Origin: Candidatus Woesearchaeota archaeon
GTDB taxonomy: Archaea; Nanobdellota; Nanobdellia; Woesearchaeales; ARS49
Assembly: GCA_016215315.1 (NCBI GenBank)
Contig: JACRKG010000006.1
Span: 27,712 to 91,711 of the forward strand
Reading direction: 5' to 3'
DNA length: 64,000 nt
Part shown: piece by piece, positions 20,019 to 29,848 of the stretch
Layout of the letters: each line of letters starts with the position of its first letter
Numbering within the stretch: position 1 is the first letter of the stretch
Notes under the pieces: model-generated
What the model was told of the DNA's origin: nothing
What the model saw: the letters and a program-made list of their open reading frames with translations, nothing else
Database searches by the model: none
Made by a program: the position numbers and the translations under genes

Positions 20019-23000
20019 GCGCCGAAAACACAAGTAAAAAACAAATGAGAAAAAATAGAGAAAAATTTTTCGGGGATCAAAAGAAATCAAAGGCGTCAGT
20101 AATCTGGAGACTCAGCGGAAATCATTGGCTTCAACTAGCACTCATTGTTCTACTCTTCATACCACTAGTTTTTGCTCAAGAACAATTATTTATAACAACA
20201 GACCTACCAAACATCACAAAAGATTACACAATAGACATTAAAGGAACATCACTTCCAGGAGCACAAATAGAAGTGCTAATTAATGATCAACTAAAAAGAA
20301 AAGAACCTGCACTAAAAAGCGACGCATTCTTATTCAGAGATGTGCTTCTTGACAAAGAAGAAAACATAATCAAATTGATTGCAACAGATGCTCAAGGACT
20401 AACTGCTTCAGTAGAAAAAACAGTAAAAGTCGACACAAAACCTCCAGAAATAAACCTAATAATTCCAGAGCAAACCTTAGAAAGCAATATCGCACTACAA
20501 GGAAAAACTAGCGAAAACGTAAAAATAAATTATTGGATAACACAAGAAGATGAAGAATTAACAGATGACAACAAACACACCCTCGATGCACAAGCAGGAG
20601 AATTCACATTAAAAATAGAATTGCCTTATGAAGAAAACAAAATAAAAATTGTTGCAAAAGACGAAGCAGGCCACGAAACAAGCATTGAAGGAAAAACAAA
20701 ATTAGACCTAGAACCACCAATAATAAACTCGAACTTAGACCAATTCAAGTATGTAGAAAAAACAGGAATACTAAACACAATATTTAATCCAGAAATAAAA
20801 ATTAAAGGAAACACAAACGAACCAGCAGCAATAACAGTTTACGTAAATAATAAAGCACAAAAAATAATAAAAACAGACGAAAACAATAATTTCGAAGTAG
20901 GAGTAAACTTATTAAGAGAAATAGCAAAAGATGTCACTAAATCATCAGTCAGCGAAGAAAAATTCAGCGCAGAATTCTTAGGAGCAGCATGGACCAATCA
21001 AGTCAAACTTGTAGCAGTAGACAATGCAGGTAGAGAAAGCACTCAAGGCCCAATAGATGTTATTTACGCACTATGCGGCAAAGGAGGACCATTCAGAATA
21101 ACTCCAGACACAGTAACACCAAACATACTCAATCCAAGACTAATACTTCAAGGATTACAAACAGCAGGCTTCGGCTTCAAAATAGAATACACGGGAGCGT
21201 ACAAAGCTGACGTAAAAAAAGTAGACGTAAGACCAGTAATGTTTAGAAGCAAAGAAGGAGAAAATTACGACCAAGACTGGGTAAACCCAGTAATATTCTT
21301 TGAGAAAAATCAAAAAAGAAACGGTGGAGAAGGATATGCACAAATAAACATCAAAAAATCAGACCCAGAAGGAGACACTGATTACGCAAAAGAAAAAGCA
21401 ATCGCAGAATACAACAAAGGAAAATGCGCCACAACACCAGGATTCGGATGCCTGAAATTCTATTTACAATTCACAATAGAATACACAGAAACATACAACA
21501 CAACAACAATATCAAGAGGAGAACAAGAAAGAATATCCCCAGTTATTACAAGCGAAGTACAATACCAAAAAAGCTGCGACAGATACGAACTAGGAATCGA
21601 CCAAGTAAGACCAGAAAATTTAATACCAAAAAAACACCTAAAAAGCAGCATAGACTTCTTACAAAAAACAAGTGATGCAATAGAAAATGTACAAAAACCA
21701 TTAAGCACAGTAAACACATACTTAACTTATGCATGCGCAGCAAGCACTCTAGGAAGAAAAGTAGTTGACGCAGTAGAAAGTTGGAACTGCAAGTGGAGCA
21801 ACAAACTAAACATTTTCGGAGACAAATGGGAATCTGGAGTAGCAGAAGTAGGATTATGCGATGAAGCTTATGGAAACGAACAAGATAAATTAAGTGCATG
21901 TCAAAGATGCGAAAACACAATAAAATTCAGAAAAGAAAAATACCAAGACATAATAAACCCAATCTGCGACAGAATCTTTGGCCCTGCAGCACCAACATTA
22001 CAAAAATACATTAAAGATCATCAAGGAGCAGCAAAAGAAGTAAAACTAAGCAAAGAAGTATTAGACAAACCAGAATTACAAAAATGGAAAGTAACAAATC
22101 AAGGAAAAATATTTTCAGGAAACGACTGCTCATTCTATACTGAAACAGGCTTGCCTGTTGTAGAAGATATTTACAAAAAATACAAAACAGGTGAAACACC
22201 ATTAACAACAAGCGATTGCAGAGACCCATTAAGACCCGCACACCCAGCATGTTGCGGACAACAATACATGAACGAATGGGGCAGCGCATGCGGAGTACCA
22301 AGCTTCGGACTAGACACATTCAATGAAATAAAAGAAAGCGCATGCTTAGCAGCAAACAAAGAAGGCAAGAACAAAGTTGCAGGAGAAACATGCTACCAAT
22401 TATGGAATAGCGTAGCAGGATTCTGCGATGCGGAAGGAGGATTCCTACCTCAAACAATATTTACAGGAGTAGCATACGCAACACCACCTGCAGGAGCAGC
22501 ATCAAACGTAATACAAGCAATAATAATACCTAAAGGAGTAAGTGCAGCAGGAGTATTACAAGGAGCACCAGAACGAGCAGTAGAAAGTTACAAAATATAT
22601 TTAGGCTACGTAGCAAACAGATACCAAATACAACCAGGACAAACAAATTATTACTTAAACGCAGAAACAGTATTAATACCACAAAAAGAAGTAACTGAAT
22701 TATTTTTCACACCAGAAGGAGAACTTTATTCTGAAACACAATTCTCAGGACAACCATCAGCAGAATTCAGAACAGCAATAGAACAAATATCAAATGGACA
22801 AAGCATTGACAAAGACGCAATAAACTTTGTTTACACAAAAATAAGAAACACAGTAGGAACAGTAGACAAAGCATACATAGTAAGACCTGACAGCGGACTA
22901 TTAAGAAGTATGCAATGCGTGTATTTACCTGGAGTAATTAATTGGTTAAAACAATGGCAAGGAATAGTTGGACACGCAAAAGCATGTTTAGAAAAAGTAA

Positions 23001-25672
23001 TGCTAACAGGCGACGGAAGTGCAGGAACTTGTAGAGAATTCTTGAGCCAATACATGTGCGATTTTGTTTGGGACTCACTAAGTTGCACAGCACAAAAATA
23101 TTCACAACCATCACCAGGCGGCGGAAGAATTGGCGGAGAATTAGGGGGAGTGGGCGATGTCTTCGGAGCAGTAAGCGACTCCTCACTAAAAACACAAAAC
23201 GCAATGAAAGAAAGATACGGCACAACAGGCTTATGGAAAAATTTATTCAACGAAAAAAGATTACAAAACAGCGTTTGCGCATTCGCATTCACAGGAACAT
23301 GGGATTTAGACATAGAAGCAATATCACAAATGAGCATAGAATCACCACAATTACCAAGCCAAGGATTACTAAGTTCTTGCAGAAGAACATTTGCAGGATA
23401 CATGCCAACTGGAGACCTAAAAACAAAAGGACTTACAACTTGGATTTACAGATTTGCAACATTCCTAAGCGCAGGAAGCGATTTAAGATGGTGGACAGAA
23501 CTAACATGCAGCGATGATTACTCATGCGATCCTAAAGATGGTTACGAAAATGGAAAATGTGATTGCGTAGGAATAGGGAAAAAAACAATACGAGTAGAAC
23601 CACAAGTAGCAATAAGTGACAGACTAAACAAAGGAGAAATAATGGACGAACCAATGCAATTAATCATTCGCGCAACAAACGAAGAACCATCACCAAAATA
23701 CAGATATGACAAAGCAACAATCCACTGGGAAAGCGTAGACTCAAACGTTCCAAATGATTTAAGAAAAGGAGAAGCAAGCTGCAATTTCAACCTAGTGGGA
23801 GGCGATGCACCAAACTTCTGCAAATTCAGCATTGACAAAGGATCATTCTGGTGTTCATGGGGACAACAAAAAGACACAATAACAATTGATAAAAGAAAAA
23901 CAAAAGCAGACTATCCACGAATGATGGATAAGTTAGGAGTATTTGCTTTAAATGATGACTTGACATTCAAAATTGCAGGAAAACAAGAAAGAGAACAACC
24001 AAACACAAACACAGCAAAATATTTACTTTACAAAATAGAAAACAAAGCAGGAAGAATAGTTAGAGAAACAAAATTTGATGATCCGCTAAGAGAAAGTTTA
24101 AGAGTAGATCAAGAAGGAGATTTTGAACAAACAATAACTATAAACGACAGATTAACTCAAGAAGACTTCGGAATAAAAGAAGAAGACTTCATAAAATATG
24201 AAGGATTTGATTTAGACCTTAACAAATATTTCGATTATAGTTTAGATGGACTAATAAGAAATGTTCAAGTAGTAAATGCAGAACCAAACAAAGAATACTC
24301 TTTCGTCTTTGACTTCCAAGGAAAGAAATTAGACATTTACAAATTTTCAGGAAAAGGAGCAAGCGGACTAAGAAAAGGAAAAAAATTAGCGTATAGTGAC
24401 TCATTAATCGTAGAAGATGGAAGCCCAAGTATTTCAATAGACGAAGGAAAAGATCCAATGCTTCAATTCACAATAAACACCGGAAGCTTACCCCCAGACA
24501 GTCCAAACTTAAACTTCCAAGTATGGGTAAGATATCCAGAGCCATCAAGAAAAGTAGAAGCATGTGAAGGAGACCAAAAACCAGAAATTTGGAATGCAGA
24601 ATTCGAAGCACACACAACAGAAAACGGACTACCAACAGAATTCCCCGCAACAGACAATAATGGAAAAGTAGCAAGAATCACAATACCATTCCGAGTATCG
24701 TGCAAGAAAAATGCACAATTAGTCCAATTTGATCAAACGACAGCAAAACCCGACCCATTACAACCAACAGAAGAAGGAGAAACACCAATAACAGAAACAC
24801 CACCCATAGAACCACAACAAACAGAAGAACCGAAAAAACAAGAAGAACCAACACAACCAGAAACACCAGAAAAAATCCAAGAATTTTATTCAATAGAAGG
24901 AACACAAGTAATAAAGCACAAATTCTTTGCAGAAGATTCAGGAGAACTAGTATTCAACACACAAAAATTAACAAACAAAGAATGGAAAACTTTAGGAATT
25001 GCAAGATACACAGAACAAGAAGTTAATGATCAACTCGATGCAAAAACATTCTTCTTAACCTACCAAGATGCACTAGATTCATCAAGCGAAGGAATGGACG
25101 CATACAGAAGAATAAAAATAAAACAAATAACAAGCTTTTACAACTCAGAAAATAACATAATCTACAAAAACACAGTAATAGGACCACTAACACAAGACGG
25201 AGGAGTTCCAGTAAGCATTACAAAAAAAGAAAATAACAACTGGGTAAACGATCATGAAGAAACAATAAGCAAAGACGCAATAATCACAGGATTTGAAACA
25301 GGATATTATGGACAAGAAGAAAGAGACATAACAAAAGGAGCACAAACATACAAACAAATAATCAACGGACAAGTAACAGAATATTATTTTATAGCTCCAG
25401 ATTTAATACTTAAGTTCTACAATTTTAGAGTTAACAACGATGGTGGAATAGATTCCGCCAGAACAAAAATAAACCCAAAAGACAACACAAAAGAAGAACT
25501 AACTAGAATAACAACAAGCAAAAATGTAGTAATCGACAATTTCACAAATTATTTGGGAAGCGCTTACTTCTTAACTCTGGACGAAGCAAAAGCAAACGCA
25601 ATAATAACACAACCAACACAACAACAAAAACCAGTATCATCTGGAGCAGGAGCATCACAACCAGTAAAATAA
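20015..25672 (+). CDS. Giant (1885 aa) secreted Ig-like Cys-containing surface protein (locus B)
   Basis: Signal-like segment LQLALIVLLFIPLVFAQ; Ig-like repeats; Cys-rich middle with CVYLPGVINW; Pro/Glu/Thr/Gln linker near C-terminus. Confidence 0.78.
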   Translation: MSAENTSKKQMRKNREKFFGDQKKSKASVIWRLSGNHWLQLALIVLLFIPLVFAQEQLFITTDLPNITKDYTIDIKGTSLPGAQIEVLINDQLKRKEPALKSDAFLFRDVLLDKEENIIKLIATDAQGLTASVEKTVKVDTKPPEINLIIPEQTLESNIALQGKTSENVKINYWITQEDEELTDDNKHTLDAQAGEFTLKIELPYEENKIKIVAKDEAGHETSIEGKTKLDLEPPIINSNLDQFKYVEKTGILNTIFNPEIKIKGNTNEPAAITVYVNNKAQKIIKTDENNNFEVGVNLLREIAKDVTKSSVSEEKFSAEFLGAAWTNQVKLVAVDNAGRESTQGPIDVIYALCGKGGPFRITPDTVTPNILNPRLILQGLQTAGFGFKIEYTGAYKADVKKVDVRPVMFRSKEGENYDQDWVNPVIFFEKNQKRNGGEGYAQINIKKSDPEGDTDYAKEKAIAEYNKGKCATTPGFGCLKFYLQFTIEYTETYNTTTISRGEQERISPVITSEVQYQKSCDRYELGIDQVRPENLIPKKHLKSSIDFLQKTSDAIENVQKPLSTVNTYLTYACAASTLGRKVVDAVESWNCKWSNKLNIFGDKWESGVAEVGLCDEAYGNEQDKLSACQRCENTIKFRKEKYQDIINPICDRIFGPAAPTLQKYIKDHQGAAKEVKLSKEVLDKPELQKWKVTNQGKIFSGNDCSFYTETGLPVVEDIYKKYKTGETPLTTSDCRDPLRPAHPACCGQQYMNEWGSACGVPSFGLDTFNEIKESACLAANKEGKNKVAGETCYQLWNSVAGFCDAEGGFLPQTIFTGVAYATPPAGAASNVIQAIIIPKGVSAAGVLQGAPERAVESYKIYLGYVANRYQIQPGQTNYYLNAETVLIPQKEVTELFFTPEGELYSETQFSGQPSAEFRTAIEQISNGQSIDKDAINFVYTKIRNTVGTVDKAYIVRPDSGLLRSMQCVYLPGVINWLKQWQGIVGHAKACLEKVMLTGDGSAGTCREFLSQYMCDFVWDSLSCTAQKYSQPSPGGGRIGGELGGVGDVFGAVSDSSLKTQNAMKERYGTTGLWKNLFNEKRLQNSVCAFAFTGTWDLDIEAISQMSIESPQLPSQGLLSSCRRTFAGYMPTGDLKTKGLTTWIYRFATFLSAGSDLRWWTELTCSDDYSCDPKDGYENGKCDCVGIGKKTIRVEPQVAISDRLNKGEIMDEPMQLIIRATNEEPSPKYRYDKATIHWESVDSNVPNDLRKGEASCNFNLVGGDAPNFCKFSIDKGSFWCSWGQQKDTITIDKRKTKADYPRMMDKLGVFALNDDLTFKIAGKQEREQPNTNTAKYLLYKIENKAGRIVRETKFDDPLRESLRVDQEGDFEQTITINDRLTQEDFGIKEEDFIKYEGFDLDLNKYFDYSLDGLIRNVQVVNAEPNKEYSFVFDFQGKKLDIYKFSGKGASGLRKGKKLAYSDSLIVEDGSPSISIDEGKDPMLQFTINTGSLPPDSPNLNFQVWVRYPEPSRKVEACEGDQKPEIWNAEFEAHTTENGLPTEFPATDNNGKVARITIPFRVSCKKNAQLVQFDQTTAKPDPLQPTEEGETPITETPPIEPQQTEEPKKQEEPTQPETPEKIQEFYSIEGTQVIKHKFFAEDSGELVFNTQKLTNKEWKTLGIARYTEQEVNDQLDAKTFFLTYQDALDSSSEGMDAYRRIKIKQITSFYNSENNIIYKNTVIGPLTQDGGVPVSITKKENNNWVNDHEETISKDAIITGFETGYYGQEERDITKGAQTYKQIINGQVTEYYFIAPDLILKFYNFRVNNDGGIDSARTKINPKDNTKEELTRITTSKNVVIDNFTNYLGSAYFLTLDEAKANAIITQPTQQQKPVSSGAGASQPVK

Positions 25673-25673
25673 A

Positions 25674-26438
25674 ATGATACAAGAAATAAAAAAAGCGTTA
25701 ACGCTTTTTTTAGAAAAAAAGAAAATCATATTTTTTTTAGTTCTAATAGAATTAATGTTTTTCACATTAATTCTGGGAGTGCAATTTTTTACAATCCCGA
25801 CAATTTTTGAAAGCACAAGTAAAATATTTGAAATAGTACAAAACACATACACAGGCACAGATCCTTCGCAATTACTAACAAAAGGCCCCGAAATACTTCA
25901 AATAGATGGAATACAAAAACATTACAGCACAATACTAACTTACACAGGCATAAACTTAATCTCTTCACTGATTTTATTCTTAATATTTCAAGGACTAATT
26001 TGGTTCTTATTGCACAAAACAATACATAAAGTTCACGTTGACATAAATTTATTTTTAATTCCTGCAATTTACTTTTTTATATGCTTACTATTAATTTTCA
26101 CACTAACACCCTACATTTACCAAAATGAATTCTTAACAATCAACATAATGATAGGAGCAATCGTGATTTTTACTTATTTAAGTAGTTTTTTTTATGCAGC
26201 GCTCTGCATAAAAAAAACTTTTCTTGAAATGCTTCTTTCACCCATAAAAACGCCAGTTTTAGTACTTCCATTTGTAAGTTTGATCTTAATCACACTTTTA
26301 TTGACCTTGTTACTTATTGGCATCTTCAAAATGAGCGAAATCCTAGGAATTGCCTATTTCGCTACAATTTATTTAACCTCATTTCAGTTATCGAGGATAT
26401 TCTTGATATATACCATGAAAAAATTTCAGAAAGATTGA
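25674..26438 (+). CDS. Polytopic membrane protein (locus B)
   Basis: Multiple TM-like segments; starts 2 nt after the giant gene. Confidence 0.7.
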   Translation: MIQEIKKALTLFLEKKKIIFFLVLIELMFFTLILGVQFFTIPTIFESTSKIFEIVQNTYTGTDPSQLLTKGPEILQIDGIQKHYSTILTYTGINLISSLILFLIFQGLIWFLLHKTIHKVHVDINLFLIPAIYFFICLLLIFTLTPYIYQNEFLTINIMIGAIVIFTYLSSFFYAALCIKKTFLEMLLSPIKTPVLVLPFVSLILITLLLTLLLIGIFKMSEILGIAYFATIYLTSFQLSRIFLIYTMKKFQKD

Positions 26439-26566
26439 AATTTTTTCCAAAAAAACTAATTTTTCTGAAAAAAATAACAACAAAATTAGAAATCTTTCAA
26501 TTTATTTAGAAAAATTTCCACTTTTTTCCCACAACTCATTTATTAAATAACCAATTCCTTCATTTC

Positions 26567-26785
26567 ATGGAAAAATACAAAAATGAAACATACACAAAAC
26601 AAAGAACGCAAGGATTCGTAAAGTGCGGCTGTAGCTGCATAATATTAGCACTAGGTTTGGTTGCAGGATATTACATCCACGAACAAGCCAAAAAGTATTC
26701 TCAACAAATAAGCAAATGTAAACAGACCATTGACAAAGTCGTTGAAAAATTAAATTCTGGCGAGGAAAATGAACAAGGTAAATAA
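26567..26785 (+). CDS. Small single-TM protein
   Basis: CGCSCIILALGLVAGYYIHE; overlaps the subtilase start. Confidence 0.6.
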   Translation: MEKYKNETYTKQRTQGFVKCGCSCIILALGLVAGYYIHEQAKKYSQQISKCKQTIDKVVEKLNSGEENEQGK

Positions 26786-28397
26786 TGCTCTTTGCATAAT
26801 ACAACAAGGCAAAGAACAAAAGATATTTGCAGGAAAAAATGAAGTAATAGTCTGCAAGAAAAAAGACTTAATAAAAATGGCAGAGTCGTCATTGCAAAAA
26901 CAAAACTATAACAACATAATTAAATTAATGAAAACAAACAATGATCTTGAGCTTTACACAAACAAACCTAAAATTTCAAAAATAAAAGCAGACAAAAAAG
27001 GCCACTGGATTTACAATTATGAAGAATTTGAAAACAACTTCCCAATCTATGACATATACCAGTTTGCATTCATAACAAATAACAAAATTAAGTGTTTGTA
27101 CCATCCAGAAACCAAAAAAGAAAAAAGTATAGGAGATCAGTTTTCATTTTGGAGCACAGATGATGATAAAAACACCGAAACAGACAATCAATGGTACGAA
27201 ATAATAGTTAAAGCCATAATAAACAAAGAACTAAACGATGAAATAATAACTGATTACTTAAATGAAACATACTCATTTTTTTCCAGAAGAAAAGTTAAAA
27301 AGATTTTTTGCTCTGCAAAAAATCTAGACGATAGCTTAGTGAACTGTCTGGTAACTTCTTATGATAAAAACTCCCTATTTGAAGAGAATATTATGAAAAG
27401 AACTTTCTTAAGTTTAGTGCACAAACACAAAATTGAAGCAGAACAGTTCAAAAATTTACCATTTATACATTTCAAGTGCGAACATGGAAAGTGTGAAGAG
27501 CTAGAAAAAAAAATATCTGGAGAATATCCTGTACGATTTCACAGAGAGAAACTTGTTTCTCTCCCAGAAGTAGTTTTTCACAAAAACAGAACAGCGAACT
27601 TAACTAATTTAGAACAAATAGGCGTTTATGACGCACAAGAAATTTCCACAGGACAAAACATAAAAATTGGAGTGATTGATACAGGAATTGATTACGAACA
27701 CGAAGAATTAAAACACTCATTTGGTGAAATAAAAGGCAATAATTTTGTAAACGATAACTCTCCAATTGATGATAATGGTCACGGAACTCATGTTTCAGGA
27801 ATAATCGGAGGCATTACAACAGGAGTAGCACCAGGATGCACACTATACGCGCTAAAAGTCCTAGATAGAAATGGCGTGGGAAATAATATTAGCGTAATAA
27901 GAGCAATTGATTGGAGCATAACAAACAATTTAGACATTCTAAATATGAGTTTAGGAAGTTCAAGTTATTCTGAACTAGAGCATAAAGCAATAAAAATAGC
28001 TGCAGAAAAAGGGTTAGTAATAGTTTCTGCTGCCGGAAACGATGGAACTAAAGAATATAATTACCCCGCAAGCTTTGGTGAAGTAGTAAGCGTTAGCGCA
28101 GTAGACGGCAATAACAAAAAAGCAGACTTCAGCAATTATAATGATAAAATAAAAATAGCTGCTCCGGGAGTAGAAATTTATTCTACATTCAAAAACAACA
28201 GTTACCGAGTTCTTTCTGGCACTTCAATGAGTACTCCGCATGTTACTGGAGTTTTTGCACTTGTCAAATCATTAAACCAGTCTTCTCCTGAGATCTTAAA
28301 GGAGATTATAAAACGGACTGCAAAAAGTCTGCACAACAACCTGTACTACGGTGCAGGACTTGTTCGTGCAGACGACGCAGTCCGAGATGCAAACTAA
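26769..28397 (+). CDS. Subtilisin-like (S8) serine protease without obvious signal peptide
   Basis: GVIDTGID, GHGTHVSG and SGTSMSTPHVTG catalytic motifs; about 290-aa N-terminal region of unknown function. Confidence 0.92.
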   Translation: MNKVNNALCIIQQGKEQKIFAGKNEVIVCKKKDLIKMAESSLQKQNYNNIIKLMKTNNDLELYTNKPKISKIKADKKGHWIYNYEEFENNFPIYDIYQFAFITNNKIKCLYHPETKKEKSIGDQFSFWSTDDDKNTETDNQWYEIIVKAIINKELNDEIITDYLNETYSFFSRRKVKKIFCSAKNLDDSLVNCLVTSYDKNSLFEENIMKRTFLSLVHKHKIEAEQFKNLPFIHFKCEHGKCEELEKKISGEYPVRFHREKLVSLPEVVFHKNRTANLTNLEQIGVYDAQEISTGQNIKIGVIDTGIDYEHEELKHSFGEIKGNNFVNDNSPIDDNGHGTHVSGIIGGITTGVAPGCTLYALKVLDRNGVGNNISVIRAIDWSITNNLDILNMSLGSSSYSELEHKAIKIAAEKGLVIVSAAGNDGTKEYNYPASFGEVVSVSAVDGNNKKADFSNYNDKIKIAAPGVEIYSTFKNNSYRVLSGTSMSTPHVTGVFALVKSLNQSSPEILKEIIKRTAKSLHNNLYYGAGLVRADDAVRDAN

Positions 28398-28398
28398 C

Positions 28399-28611
28399 AT
28401 GAAAATTGTATTCACCTTGCATGCTAATATTAAGGCAAGAGAAAGAAACATACCTAAAATTTGGGTAATTGAAACAATAAAATATCCTGATGTTACAACA
28501 AGACAGAAACACAAATATATTGTTACAAAAAAACTAAATGGATTAACTTTAGAAGTTGTTTTTGTAATAGAAAAGTTTATAAAAATATTAACACTATACT
28601 ACATAAAATGA
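28399..28611 (+). CDS. DUF4258-like small protein (putative toxin)
   Basis: MKIVFTLHANIKARERNIPKIWVIETIKYPD pattern; ATGA overlap with DUF2283 gene. Confidence 0.7.
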   Translation: MKIVFTLHANIKARERNIPKIWVIETIKYPDVTTRQKHKYIVTKKLNGLTLEVVFVIEKFIKILTLYYIK

Positions 28612-28877
28612 AAGCAAGTTATGATCCGGATGCTGATGCAGCTTACATACAGTTAAAAGAAGGAAAAGTAAACCACACTAAAAAGATAAATGATAACACC
28701 TTATTAGATGTGAATAAGAAAGGAGATGTACTTGGTGTTGAATTGTTATTTGTCAAAGAAAATAAGCCAAGAATACTGAGAGATTTATTTGGAGTTCTAA
28801 AGTTTAAAAAATATACCCGACTAGTAATTGACACAGAAAAGGTTTTATCTCTTTCTTGGTTAAAAAAAATAATGTAG
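28608..28877 (+). CDS. DUF2283-like small protein (putative antitoxin)
   Basis: SYDPDADAAYIQLKEGKV...LLDVNKKGDVLGVELL pattern. Confidence 0.8.
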   Translation: MKASYDPDADAAYIQLKEGKVNHTKKINDNTLLDVNKKGDVLGVELLFVKENKPRILRDLFGVLKFKKYTRLVIDTEKVLSLSWLKKIM

Positions 28878-28887
28878 AATAATTGAT

Positions 28888-29754
28888 TCAACTCATCATC
28901 TCTTTATGGAATATTATTTCATGCAATAATTCAAAATCGTATTCTTTCAGTAGGTCTAAAATGAGTTTATTTAATTCACTCCTGTAATCCTTTGATTGAG
29001 AAGAATAAAATTGTTCTAAAAAGCTTTTATCAATATCTTTCAGTTCTTCAAGCATTCTATCTTTAATGTACTTTGAGAGATTTATGTGCTCAACAAATAA
29101 TTGTCGGGTGCCTGTTTGATGGATTGCATCTAAAACTTTTTTTATTTCTTCTTTATTTGCTACAAAATGAGGCAGTAATGGTCCAAAGAAGGCGTAAGTT
29201 TTTATTCCTTCTTCGTTAAGTTTTTTTAGTGTTTCAAGTCTTTGACTAACATTTGGGGCAAATTTTTCAAAGTATCTGGAAATTTTATCATCCGTTGAAG
29301 TTATAGTTAATCCAACATCAACATTTTTTAATCGTTTAAGTATTGGCAAAACATTCAGCACCAATGGAGACTTTGTTAGTATTGATACTTCTCCTTCAAA
29401 ACCATAATCTGCCAAAATTTCTAAACATTTAGCAGATAAATGATATTTTGCTTCAGCTCCTTGAAAAGGATCAGTAACAGAACTCAAAAGAATAGTCTTG
29501 CCTTTTCCTTTATTTTTGAGTTTTATTAAATCTTTTTTTAACAAGTCTGGAGCATTAATTTTTGCATAAACATAATTACCCCAATCACTGATTTTTTTAT
29601 CAACAAAGCGACCCATAAAACTCGCATAACAATAACTGCACCCAAAACGACATCCTGTATAACAATTAATTACAAAATCACACCCTGGAAGCTTGGAAGG
29701 AACAAGAATACTTTTAGCAGTGATTTCTTTGGTTTCTAAAGTTGAAGTCTCCAT
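28888..29754 (-). CDS. Radical SAM protein (SPL-like family)
   Basis: CYTGCRFGCSYCYASFMGRF (CxxxCxxC) and TDPFQGAE. Confidence 0.87.
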   Translation of the reverse strand: METSTLETKEITAKSILVPSKLPGCDFVINCYTGCRFGCSYCYASFMGRFVDKKISDWGNYVYAKINAPDLLKKDLIKLKNKGKGKTILLSSVTDPFQGAEAKYHLSAKCLEILADYGFEGEVSILTKSPLVLNVLPILKRLKNVDVGLTITSTDDKISRYFEKFAPNVSQRLETLKKLNEEGIKTYAFFGPLLPHFVANKEEIKKVLDAIHQTGTRQLFVEHINLSKYIKDRMLEELKDIDKSFLEQFYSSQSKDYRSELNKLILDLLKEYDFELLHEIIFHKEMMS

Positions 29755-29848
29755 AGAATAAATGAATAATCTAACTTAATTTAAACTTTGTTCTTTTAAT
29801 TTCATTTCCGAAGAATTTATAACTTCATTAATTACAAATTATTTCCTA

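Noticed and set aside
22831-23403. 190-aa minus-strand ORF within the giant surface gene
   Set aside because: Antisense shadow of an A-rich, T-poor coding sequence; low-complexity Leu/Ser/Phe composition and no RBS or motif.
23056-23517. 153-aa plus-strand ORF in alternative frame
   Set aside because: Arg/Lys/Asn-rich out-of-frame translation inside the 1885-aa gene.
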